From Montifringilla adamsi (Eukaryota; Chordata; Aves; Passeriformes; Passeridae), in NCBI GenBank assembly GCA_017590115.1, contig JAGGNK010006448.1, forward strand, positions 4,014,589 through 4,078,588: a DNA stretch of 64,000 nucleotides. The letters run 5' to 3'. Below are positions 35,835-47,640 of this stretch, in pieces; the stretch's first letter is position 1; every line of letters begins with the position of its first letter. A program made the position numbers and the translations under genes. Under the pieces are notes generated by a model that searched no databases, was not told where the DNA came from, and saw only the letters and a list, made by a program, of their open reading frames with translations.

Positions 35835-38800
35835 AATGGCAGCAAGTACAGACCTTGTGAGGTCTTGTTTTCAGTAGAAATGAGAAATTTGTCAGCCTAA
35901 ATAGTATTACTCTTATCAACATTCTCCACTTCTCCACTCCTTGCCTTCCTGCAAGGGTTTTTCTTTGTGTGACTGTGTGGTTTTTAAGTACCTGGGAAAG
36001 CAGCATCGTATCTGATATGAGGGGTGTGTTCTCTCAGCCCAGAATATACTAATGTCATGATGTGATCAGCTTGGTACTAACAGATAAAAATACTGCTGGG
36101 TAAAACAGACAAAGAAAAAGGTCAATGATGGTTCTCAGTTTTGAAATAAAAATAGTGGTCCAAATGCCTGAAGATTAGCCCTTCATGGTACTCCATGCTC
36201 CTTACTCTTTCTAAGTCTGTGGCAGGAACAGTGATGATGACTGACTTTGATCTCTTGTATAAGCACAGCCACAGAATATATGAGTATTTTTAATGAATCC
36301 AGGTGATCAATTTGCTGTATTTCAGTTGAAATTCTTTTGCATATTTTTTTTAAATTTAACAGCAGTGATAAATAAATAAAGATTAAAGAGAGATTAATAA
36401 AGAGCAACTAATTACATGTGAATTTCTGAAAACAGTCCTTAAGAATGGAAATGAAAAAGCAATAGAGTCATCATTTATGATTTTATGCCTTTACACATAA
36501 CAGTATCTGACTGACATTACACTTACTTGTTGGGTGTGGAGAAGTTCTGCTAAATGCAAGTGCATCTTGATTCATAATGTAAATTCTCAGAGGTCTATAG
36601 ACAGGGAGGAACAAAATTCAGTTCACCTGTCTGCATAAAGTCTAGCCTGTGTCACATAGAGCTATAAGTGTTGTTTTATGCAACCTGCTCATGTTCTCTT
36701 TCCCTGTATGTGCCACTGTCCTTTACATGATAGCTTTAATCATTCCTCCTTGAGTCCCTGTCTCTCATTTGAGAAGGCACATATAAGATGGTTGTCTTAT
36801 AGTAAAAAATCCTATCTTTTTTCTGTATATATATGGCCTTAGAGGTGTATATATGGAGATCTAATGTTCCTACACAGACTAATGTTCTTCAGGCCAAGCT
36901 CAACATATTCTGTAGGTAACCATACCCTAGTAGAAGAAATTATAAGAAATTTTCAGTGGAAAACTAAACAATTTCTGTTTCCAGTGCACTTTTTTCCTCC
37001 CTAAATTGCCAGTTTATGAAGGGATTCACATCCCTAACACCTGCACCTGCAGCTGAAATAGAAACCAAATGCATCAGAGTTGAAGAGTTGACTTTATAAG
37101 GGAGGACTGCCTCCTGAAAAACAACTTACTCCATGCCACCATGTGGGACCCAAAAGTCTGATTTCTACATACAGATGTATTTGAACATGTTAACATAAAT
37201 AATGAAAAGTCTTAATTTTTCCATGACAGTGAGGGTGTCTGGAAAAATCCCATGCTCTCCAGAAGTACACTATAAAACTATGAACTTATACCACTTTTAG
37301 AGTTAAAGAAGCTTCAGACTCTCCTCCGCAGCATGACCTGCTCCCTTGTCACATCAAGCTGCAGTGATTATGCTGCTATGAAGCTCTTTTCCCATATTCC
37401 TCTATCCGGGCAATTTTAGGTACTGTGGCAAATCCTGAAGACCAGCCCTCACTTGGCTTAAATACACAAGCAGCCACACTGAAATCAATGACAAACTTGC
37501 CTAAATAAACCAAGATCTAGAAATTCATCTCAAGACAAGTCTTCTCTGTGTTCCATCTATGAAAGAGTGTGAGTGTATAAGGAATGTATTATTCCTGATA
37601 AATCACTTAACTCCTTATGCCCAATAATCTCAACTACCACTTTTTTCGTGACTATTTCAATTTTGTTTGCTGTCTACTGTAAATATACCATCTGTGAGAA
37701 AGTCCTTTGTTCATACTTGGAATACACTCTGCAACCTTCTAGTCTTGATCTTCTTGATCTTCTAATTAACTCTTAGAAATCTGCAAATTTTAAAAAATAT
37801 AAATGTCAATTCCCCCCCTTCCTAAGCAGACATGTAAAAAATGTTGTTATTGTCACTCTGTTGAATCACATTGTCTGAATTACATTCCCCCTGTTGAGAT
37901 TTAGCCTGAATGAATTGTAACTGCAGTATGTCCAACTGTTTCTTAAATAATTCCCATTTTTTTTCTGCACCAGGTTTCCTACACAGTCATGAGATCTGGC
38001 GTCATTGCCATCAAGATCATTCAGTTGTTTACGTTTCCACAAGCTATTCCTTCTACTTGTACTGAAACTGTAAGCAATTTATATTGTGGCATATAATGAA
38101 AACCTGTTTATCTTCCAGAAAAACATCCCTAATTTATATAGTTGGCTCCATCAAAACACCTTATAGTATTATAAGTTTTGCAAAACTTCCACTGAGCCAA
38201 GACTAATTTTGTTGCTTCATCTTCTTTTATTTTCTGTATTGTGAATTTGTGATCCCTAAATCAGCCCTGCTCTATTTATCAAGACGGGCTGATTTTCTAG
38301 CTCTGGATGCCAAGAATCTCTGATCATGAAGTTCAGTCAATAAACTGACTTCAGTAAGTAAGCAATTATGCATTGCCTCTGGAAACATGCTTCCCACCTT
38401 ACAGGTTTTGCATACTTGTTATCCCAGTAAGTATCTCTGAAATTAAAATACCCCATGATCAAAGTTTCAGGTTTTTTTATAAGTATCTCTTAGCTGTAAA
38501 CATGTTGTTTGTTTCAGTTATTCTAAAACACAATTTACAAGGTAAAGTGTCTACAGTCACCACTGTAAGTTGTTTCTTTTAATCAAGGAGCTATGTACCA
38601 GAAAAGTGAAACACTATTTTGCATATACACAGTTAAAATATACAAGCCACAAACAATAAAGCTTCCTCTGAGCTCATGGTTTATTAAATGCAACAAAATT
38701 AAAATGACACAAGTTCTTCTCTAACCTATGAACAGCCAAGAAAGACCAAGCATGTCATCCTCATGTTATTTACCAAAAAACCAAAAAAATTACCATCTCC

Positions 38801-38898
38801 AAAGTCTCTATATTAGGGGTAGGATAAGCACTGTGCAGGGGTTTTAGAGTAACAAAAGTGATTTGAAGCAATGAAATTGAATATACAATTCTAATACT

Positions 38899-38915
38899 AA
38901 AAAAAAAAAAAAAAA
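38899..38915 (+). repeat. A17 homopolymer run
   Basis: Seventeen consecutive A precede CCAAAAAACACC. No processed transcript was recognised upstream. Confidence 0.85.
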
Positions 38916-39339
38916 CCAAAAAACACCTGAGCAAGACTCAACTAAATACATATGTATTTGAAGATTGAAAAAAGGTATTTTTTTAAAAAGAGACTGTAGT
39001 TTTGAATTTCCGCCTGTGTTTCAATACAGCACTTTAATCTCCCAAATACCAACATATTAAACCAAAAAGTATAACTTTTTGTTGAAGTATTTTTTTTCCC
39101 TTTCTTTACCTTGAACACAAAATTAGGGCACTGAATTTGCAGAAAGTTATTTATAGTGGAGAAATACATACCAGAATATTTGAAATTTCTGCCTGAATAA
39201 ATGTTGGTGGGTCGCTTATTTTGACTGTTTGTCACCTACCAAGTGCCTCACAGAGGCTTCAGGAAGCTACAAAGTAGGCCTAGATGTTAATTGAATAGAC
39301 AGGCAAAATTATTATTTGCATTTTTCTCTAATCTTTCTT

Positions 39340-40060
39340 CTCCCAGACTTTCCCTGTTACTTTCTTACTTGATTGCTGTGGAAAACACCATCATCCTACT
39401 TACTGTTCAAGCCCATAAACAAGTCTTCAGCTTGGATCTCTGCCTAGGTACTGTCATCTAAACTAATATATTTGAGATTCTATTTTTAAACAGCAGAAGA
39501 TAAGTCCTTTCTTGCCCACTTACACAGAGAAGCCTTTTATCACTTCATTTCTATATTGTTCCTACTTTTTAATCTCTGTTCTTGACAAACATAATGTTTC
39601 TCCACTTATATATTTGCTGCAGAGAGCATACCTTCCTGGCATTTTAACCACATTTGGCTTGTTCTATAGGAATATTTTGTTACTCACATCAATTTTAAAG
39701 CTTCCTCTTTTCACCAAGAAGATCCCTCACGTGGAGTGCCAGATGCTGTGGCAAAATCTCAGGTTAACAGTTTCACAAGTTTTCCATATTGCTGCTTAGG
39801 AGATCCCCCACTCTTGAAAAACTACGTGTCCAATCTCCTTTAAATTCCTCACTAAAGTTCTCTCTGACTGCAAATATCTCTGGAGAAAAATGCAATTATT
39901 AGATCAAGGCTTCACTTGCCTTCTCTTTTTTCTCCAACATGCCCTGTGCATCTCTCTCATTTTGCCTTGCTTGAGCTCTGCCTGCTCTTTGGAGCAAGGA
40001 TCATGCTTTTGTTTATGCTCACATGACCACAAAGTTCTGGTCACTTTGTGCCCCTCCCAG
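39340..40060 (+). mobile_element. Ancient LINE remnant (L3/CR1/L2 group), plus strand
   Basis: Three collinear marks on a pyrimidine-rich plus strand suggest the C-terminal ORF2 region and 3' UTR of an old amniote LINE. (1) Near 39376-39444 the translation ENTIILLTVQAHK...FSLDLCL resembles the NTTIL...AHNLGV.LDSSLS block of these LINEs. (2) At 39530-39600, KPFITSFLYCSYF...VLDKH resembles the F.TSRLDYCNALF block. It also aligns with 54670-54747 in this window. (3) At 39981-40052, GCTCTTTGGAGCAAGGATCA then GTTTATGCTCACATGACCAC then GTTCTGGTCAC resembles the 3' UTR GCTCTTTGGGGCAGGGAC...GTCCTGGTC seen in amniote copies. Family assignment is from memory, and stops and indels are many. Confidence 0.5.
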
Positions 40061-41490
40061 GAAACAGCCCAGACAGAGAGCATTGGGGGAAAACCCCTGT
40101 CCCCTGCACACAGCAGTGTGACCAGGGCACTCTGGGATGGAACATGTGGGAGAACACATTCATTTTTAGGCAGCTCTACTCAACCCACAGTGAATGTAAT
40201 AGTAGCTGAAACACGTGGTTGACATGCACACAGCTACATTTAAGTCCTTTCTGGTTTAAGAGAATCTGGAGCTGAATTTCACCTCTGCTTGACTACTGCT
40301 GCTAAACAATATGATGCTCTATCCTCTTTCCCTTATATTTTGTTGGAAAAAAAGGAGCTGGAGATAACAGTTCATCTCTTCTGCTAATCAAAACTCAAGA
40401 GCCTTTCCTCAGGCTCAGTTTTGCTCTGAATTAAGCATTACTTTACTCTAAGTACCACTACTGCCTATGCAACAGTCACTCTTTCCATGGTGGAAGTCTC
40501 CAGAGGCAGCAGTTTGTTGACTCTGTGGTTTCTTTCTGGACAGGATCTGTGGATCTGTGACAGGTGACTGACATGAGGAAAAGACTGCCAGTTGCTCAAT
40601 CCAATTTCCTCTGCTGCTTCTAGGAGAAGATGGTTTTTTCAGACAACTTGCCTTGCTGTTCACAAAGCTGTATCATCACTAACACTGAAATGATCAAAAA
40701 GACTGCTCTTGTGTCACTGCAGTTATTTTCAGGAAAATTAGAAACAAAGACAAAAGAAGATGAAAGCTCCTGTGAAAATTTCTTTGAAAAGCATTTAACT
40801 TAGATAAATCTGTCCATTTTTTCTCGCCAGTGGAAAAAAAGAGCAATCCCTTTAAAGCCAGAACCTTTGAACCACAGTCTCTGAAGAGCATCCAGGTAAA
40901 GCTGTTGAAGTTTTGATGCAGCAGGAGAAAAAACTCAAAAGAGGGTTGATTTTGCCAACCTACAAAGGATGTGTCTTTGGCCAAGAAGTTTTCCTTGTAC
41001 CAATCTCCCTGTTTGATATCCTTTACAAGACCTCATTTTTTAAGACTTCTTTATTAGACTTTTCTTCATTGTAAATTGAACAATTTAACATCATCAATGA
41101 TGATGATGACAAAATTGATAGATCTGCTAATGGAGGAGATGAGGGAAGGGAAAATAGTCTGAAGAGATTAGGCACATAAGGACTGAAAGGAACTAGAGAT
41201 GTTTTGGTGATAGCAAGAAGGAGAGCTGAGCAGAACTGATAAAGAATGGGATATAATCAACTATCAATAACTACTGCATCAGAGCAAATGTCCATTCTGC
41301 TTCTAGGGGAAGCAAGTGCTACAAATGGAAAGGAAAAAAAGAGACAGGATTGAGAGAAGAAGTCAAAGTCCCTAATCAAGTTGCAGTCTAAGGAGTAGAT
41401 TAAAAAGATGGAAAACCTTTAATACCTTGCTCTGGAAGTAGCCTGGTAGCTAGCAAGATTTTCAGGAGGTCATTCCTTTGCTTTCTCCAT

Positions 41491-41495
41491 AAAAC

Positions 41496-41526
<31 letters not shown>

Positions 41527-41531
41527 AAAAA
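41491..41531. repeat. (AAAAC)n pentanucleotide microsatellite with poly-A end
   Basis: Seven or so AAAAC-type units are followed by A9-A10. This is the same motif as at 21921-21951. Confidence 0.9.
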
Positions 41532-44500
41532 GGGGAAAAATATATAATTTCATGTTCTTCCAGAATATGTGCTCTCTGGAGACTGAGGCAGCATGCTTCC
41601 AATATCTGATGGTCAGTTGTGCATCATGGTAAGTCTGAAAACCCTTTGGAAAACTCACAGTCCTGTAGGTGCTACACTTAAAGAAGGAAGCATCTGCTGC
41701 ATTATGTAGCCACTTGCTATCCTGGTGCAACCAGCAGAGATACTATTAAGCAGCAATGATTAATGTTTTCACAGCAAGATTCCCCACAGTGAGAGCTAAG
41801 CTAGAGGCTGAAGAAATATGGAGGGTTTTTTTTTTCCACATTACTTTGCTGTGCACCACAATAAGGTTTCTTTTCAAGTATTTCAGCTCCCATTAAACAT
41901 GTTTCTTGGGACTATGAAAAGCTTGAATAAATCAAGTTTATTTTGTGACTATTTTAACCTTCCATCCACATCCCTGCATTTCTTTATTTCACTTCACCTC
42001 AGAAAACTTTAGAGAGAAAATAGGAAAAATATATCATTTACACCTTCTTTTTTCAAATCCACCCTCTTCTCTGATTTAACATAAAGGAATCTTATTAAAA
42101 TTAGTTTAATGTCTTGTTCTTTGTATAAAGCACTTGTCTTATGCATCCCATCTTATGTGGAAACAGCAGTGGAATAAGAGCCTTCATGTACTGTATAATA
42201 CTGCCTCTTTCAAGATGTCCTCATTCAAGGAGCTGTGCATTCTTTTTCTGTATTAATTTTAGTGAAGAGGTTTACTGTATCCTGACTGGCTTTATTTTTT
42301 TCCTCTAATACTGAAAATAGACATTTTTCTTTGTGTACCAAGGGAGTTCACTGGCTGTTCTGAACAGACACTCTAAGACTACTCCATATTCTGTTACCAT
42401 TGAGTTATTGAAAATATGAATTAATGCCACTGAAATCAAAAGATGTTTACAAGTATAAAACTGACATGAATCAGCTCAGGAACAAACTCGTGTCTGTAAG
42501 CTCAAATCATGTGTTTGGTTCAGATGTAATACTTAGCCAGAAGTAATATTTAAACTGCATCAAGATTAAGGAACTGATTCTGACATTTTTATACTCATGT
42601 TGAGAGCTTCTGTGTTGATCACTGATTCCAGGGTGGATATATAACTGTAGAGAATCAGTGCATTGAGCACATTATCTTTTAAATTCTGTTTTCTTGTAAC
42701 TCTTGCTCTGCCCTGGTGTCAGAGCCCAAAGGCATTAATGTAGAGCCCAGGTCAGAATTCAATGGACTGCCTCCAATAGTAAAATGGAACAAAATCAATA
42801 ACTGCCCCCAGGAAGTTCAATAGCTAAAGGCTCCATCCTCGACTGTGTGTACACACTGTAGTCAACTAGAGATTCTTTGGAGTATCTGAGATAAAAGTTT
42901 GATCTGGAAGTTAGTGCCATTAGTGCCGTAACTCAGAAGTGAAATTATTTTGTCTTTGAGCTTTCCATCAAGTACATTTGTCAGTTGTAAACTTCATTAT
43001 GTCAATCATTTCCCTGGTTATAAAACATCTTCTGAAATCTAGTTTCTTAGGGGTCTTTGAAATGTAGCACCTGTGTTTGCAGTCATGCAGTAAACATGTA
43101 AATGTACTATGAATTAGTGTGAATTGGTTGATTTCCTGGTGGAACCACAGATGAAGCTATTCATGAGGGAATATATGCACTCTCTTTGTAATGGGGGCTT
43201 TAAGTCCTACTGCAGTTAACTCTATGCTTGCATGATGTTTGCCTGCCCTTGCAGGGAGTGTGAGCTTCAACACCAGGAGAGACACAATACAGCTCTGTAA
43301 TCTGAGAGCTATGGCTCACTGCAAACTGAGTCCCAGGCCTCCTGTCTGTGCATGGCACCTATCAGTAAGGTAGACACGTACTTTCTGCTCTCTTTCATAT
43401 GGTGATGGAGGGCAGCTGAGGGGCTCCTCTGTGCTGCTGCTGAGCCTGGAAATGATGAAGAAAAAGGCTGAGCAACACCTTTGCAAGGAATGAGACAGGT
43501 TTGAAGTAAAAGAGTTGATCTGACAAGTACAAATCTGATAGCTGAAACTATCACACTGCTTTGGTACTAAAAAAGCAGGGAAGGAACAGGAAAAGAAAGA
43601 TCAACTACTGCACTGCCGCATTTTACCTGGGGCTGAGGAGCTCTCTCTTCTAATATGACCTAGTTTGTTCAATCTTAGCCAGCAGGGAGATAACAACAGA
43701 TCTCAAATTACATAGCATTTACAGGTATTTTAAAAAGTCTTGAATGAATAGAGTACCCCTTCCTCACCCAGAGACTGCAAGTGAACAATCTCTGTTCCTT
43801 AACTCAGCAGCTCTCTCACTACTCGTTCAAACTATCTGCAGATGTCTTCTGCTTAAGACTCAATTAAGCACCAAATATCCCTTACTCTTGGGTTTCACAT
43901 AGGATATTTCATCGAGTCTAGAATGAATCTTTAAAAACTATTTCATTGTAACAGATTATAAAAGTGAGCCTGCATGCCACTGTTGAGCACATTACTGACA
44001 TTCAGTAACAACGCTCAATTCAGCATACCTGGGGCTGGGAGGCAATTGCTAAGACAAAGATAGTTTAAAGATATATATATATCAAAGCTATATTTTTAAT
44101 GCTGTCAGCTCTTAAACTTTCTTCCAAAGTACATTATGGACTTAATAAATGCTGAGAGGTTCTACTGTTTGACTGAGGGAGATAAATACAGCTTGAAAAA
44201 TATTGGAGTATCGTTATTTCCCCCAGAGTTGGAAATACTGAATTTACATCTCATTGTAATCCATTCATTGGTTTATAGACCTCCAGTTCTCCAGGGAGCA
44301 CCACATATTCTGATGATCTCCCTGAGTGCTGGATTTTGCATTTGAATCTCTGATTTAGCTGAAAGATGTATTAAGAAACCTCATGTAGCCAGAGAGTTCC
44401 CTATTGACTACACATCTGAGGAGGCTCAGGAGCACAAGTTATTCCAGCAAGGATATGGAATAAATTACACTCAGTAATTTGCCTCTAGATCAGCCTTTCT

Positions 44501-44653
44501 CCACACAGTGGAATAATGTATTCATCTGGACAAGCAGGCCCCATTTCAGAGAGTGTTTTATGCAGAGTATATATTTTACAAGAGAGCAGAATAGATCAAA
44601 TATTTGGCATAGAGACTTACTTTTACAATCCCTCAAGAAAATAGCACTTATTT

Positions 44654-44764
44654 CAATTTGTGGAGGTTTGCACTGTCAACTGAAAATTTTCAATTTGTGG
44701 AGGTTTGCACTGTCAACTGAAAATTTTCAATTTGTGGAGGTTTGCACTGTCAACTGAAAAATTC
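44654..44764. repeat. Minisatellite, 37-bp unit x 3, nearly identical copies
   Basis: Copies start at 44654, 44691 and 44728. Each begins CAATTTGTGGAGGTTTGCAC and continues TGTCAACTGAAAATTTT. The first two are identical over all 37 bases, and the third differs only in its last four or five bases. Such identity in otherwise unconstrained DNA implies a recent expansion or ongoing homogenisation, so the locus may vary in copy number. The unit is not a multiple of three, so the 92-codon plus-strand frame crossing it (44479-44757) reads the three copies in three different frames, which argues against coding. Confidence 0.97.
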
Positions 44765-47189
44765 ATTTCTTAACTATCTCTGTGACATCAGTACTTGGAT
44801 TAATCACCTCTCTGGATAACTTTTCAAAGAACTTTGACTTTAAAGATAAACCCTAGATTATTGCAGATGGGAATGGTATTCAGATCTCAGGATTTAATCT
44901 GTTATGGGTAAGACACAAAGACTTTGATTGTTTGGTTTAGGTAGACACGACTACCCTGACAGTTATGGACAAATGTTTGAATTTTAAAATATGTTCTTCA
45001 CTTACCACTTATACTCCTTCATGGTAAGATTTTTTTTTTCCTTTTATTCCAGTGTTTTTCTGCCTGAATGATAGGCCTGGGTTTCCCCAGTTCAGTAATG
45101 ATCCCATAGTATGAACAGCAAGAATCCCAGCTATCCTTTGCTGGTTATTCAGTCTTCCTGAAATCTTCTTATGTTTAAAAATTTAAAGGCTTCAGCACTA
45201 CAGAACATATACTGAATCCTGCAAATTTAAATATCCTGGATAACATTCAGTCAGTCTGAAAAAAACCCCCAAATACTTGATGGCCCAACAGGGAGATTAA
45301 AGAGTTATAACAACCAACTTCTGGTTTCAAAGGATGCTGGCTATTTTAAGGGGAACATACTGCTGTAGAAGAAAAAAAAATTCTTTCAAGAATAGAAGGC
45401 AGTGAAATAAGAAGTCCTCCAGGAATTTTCACAAACTGCAGCCTTCAGTCTGGAAATTCACAGTTCTTATTTTAACAAAACTCACTCTTTTTGTACTAGC
45501 ACCAATAGACCTTAACAGGGAAAGGGAGAGACGTTCTGATGTCTATGCACAAATAAAGTTGTCATGTTCAAGCATCCTGTCAGATGATGAGAAAATTAGT
45601 TCAGCTAAATCTCATCCTTCTGCGGAAAACTTGCTCAGTCTCCAAGGTTTCACCCTTCATCAATGCTGAATTGCTTGCCTGTGTTTCCAGGTTATCTCCA
45701 TGCAATGTCAAAATAGTGCAACCAGTGCTGTTCATACAGCATCTCTGGCACCACCCAACCCACAAAACACTTGAAATGTGGTGCAAAATTTTGTTCACTT
45801 GGCATGAGAATTCCTGCCCTCTCTCAGGCCTTCTCTAAGCATATGTTCACATCATTCCTACTGACATTGGTGGGAATTGTGACGAACCCAGAGGAAAAGC
45901 CTATTAAAAACAAGTGGTGTTGTACAGCTTGTAATATATGCTTCAGTCAGAAAAGGAGGAACTTAGCTTGTTACTTCACGTAAGTCATAGCAAACTGGAT
46001 AAAAGGGGGCTAACAGAAATCTCTTACCTGGCTGAAATCTTGGTGTGAATGTTAACAAAATATCTGGTAATGGATTTAATCAGTTTTGTTAGAGACCTTT
46101 AGAATATTATATGAATTAAACATAAGTGTATAGAATTCCTTTGATTTATCAGAATCTCCGAGTGCTACTCTTACCTACTCATATATATGAATACATTTCA
46201 ACCCTTAAAAATCTTACCTTATACTTTATACAGACATCAGCTGGGTTAGACAAAATACTCTCTCTAATATTTAGAGCTGAAATAATAGGTAACATGCGGA
46301 TTTTCTTTTTTAGTTCTATCATTGTGAAAAATTGGTTTACTTATTCTAAAGTTTTTCCCTCCATCAGTAAAAAAGCATCCTAGAACAACATAAAGTACAA
46401 CACAGAAAAAATAAAAGTATGAAAAATAGAAAAAGTGCAATTTTTTTAATCAAAACAGGTCATGTCTACTCAGCCTGAAGGAAATTTTTTCTGTATTTTG
46501 TGGAACATAAATCTCTAATATGCATCTATATTGCTAACAAAATTAAATTATTTTTAAGCACTAATAAGAAAATTTGATTGTACAGTTAATATAATGAGTT
46601 TATGATTAGTGACTGAGAAGCCATGTTTCAACTCCCTGTGTGAATGTGATGTCATTAAATTGTTGTAGACTTTTTTTCTGGAAATTCTTCCTTATAAACA
46701 GCCCAAAAATCAATCAGGATCCATTGAAAATTTTAAGTAACCAACTAATAATCTCAGAAATTTGTTCTTTTCTATGTGGACTAGAATGGGGGTCTGGAGA
46801 GGGCATTTACAGATTAAAAAAGAAGACTATTTGTTTCATAGAATAACATATTCCACAGGAAATTCTCTTACCACTTCTTTTTGAAAATTGAAAGATATTG
46901 ATATTTTTATTTGAAAGTTCTTCCCTGATAGAAAATTTCCCATATATCTTCATAAATTGTAATGGACATTAACTTTCAGTATCAAAAATGTATATTGGAT
47001 GTTGCATCTGAGTTTCTCTTCATGTTCTTTTAACCTTCTCTTTGACGAGCTGGAAAGACAAGTCTCCCTGAGCTGTACACTACCTTTAAAGAGAATTTCT
47101 GCTCTGTGAGTGTACCCAGAACCTTTTTCTGTGGTTGGTTTTCTGGTAGAGGAAAAGAGGATTTGGCTCAGCATTTTGGAAATGTGTGT

Positions 47190-47640
47190 TCATTGCAAGC
47201 TAGTCTTGTCCCTTCTCTGTCTCTCTTCAGATACCTTGCTGCTTTTCTCTGAATTGTCAGCCCTCATCTTTTTGCTCTGTGAGCCACAGTCATATCATGT
47301 GGCTATCACAGTTGTAATCCAACACTCCTTTTCAATCCTGCTCTCTTTCCATAGGTAATTCTAGCTCCCTGATCTTAATTACTCAGTCTTTTCTTTACTG
47401 TGTTTTTGTTCAACCCACTTTGGACAAAATTTCCTCTCCTGAGCTTCTTGCTCCAGCACCACTGTCTGTGCAAACTGTCAGTTTTAACCCCACTCCTTTG
47501 TCAGATCTATAAAATCTCCTCTCAGTATTAGCTCATTTTCATTATTTCCTGATTACAGTTTCCTTACCTTGCCAGCAGAAGTGTCTGTCAATGCACCCCT
47601 TGGCTAAGCAGGTTTCAATTACCCAAACTCTGCTCAGCTC
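47190..47640 (+). other. Pyrimidine-rich block, unassigned
   Basis: The plus strand is biased to T and C for about 450 bases, with phrases such as CTTCTCTGTCTCTCTTCAG and CTCCTCTCCCTGGCACAG. Composition and orientation match the ancient LINE remnants, but no aligned motif was found. It could equally be an unrelated asymmetric stretch. Confidence 0.25.

Larger units (their letters stand above)
29569..39339. other. AT-rich noncoding DNA, no gene recognised
   Basis: Short open frames only (102 codons or fewer), none recognisable. Within it are a purine-rich tract at 32120-32226, an A/C-rich tract at 33480-33590, two long perfect inverted repeats (31518-31542 and 35800-35834) and an A17 run at 38899-38915. 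The 34400-34720 stretch has a mixed, non-repetitive sequence rich in E-box-like and TAAT-type words. It might be a conserved noncoding element, which cannot be judged without alignment. Confidence 0.55.

Noticed and set aside
44654..44764. Tandem 37-bp repeat considered as a CRISPR array or coding repeat
   Set aside because: There are no spacers between copies, the sequence is vertebrate, and the 37-bp period breaks any reading frame.
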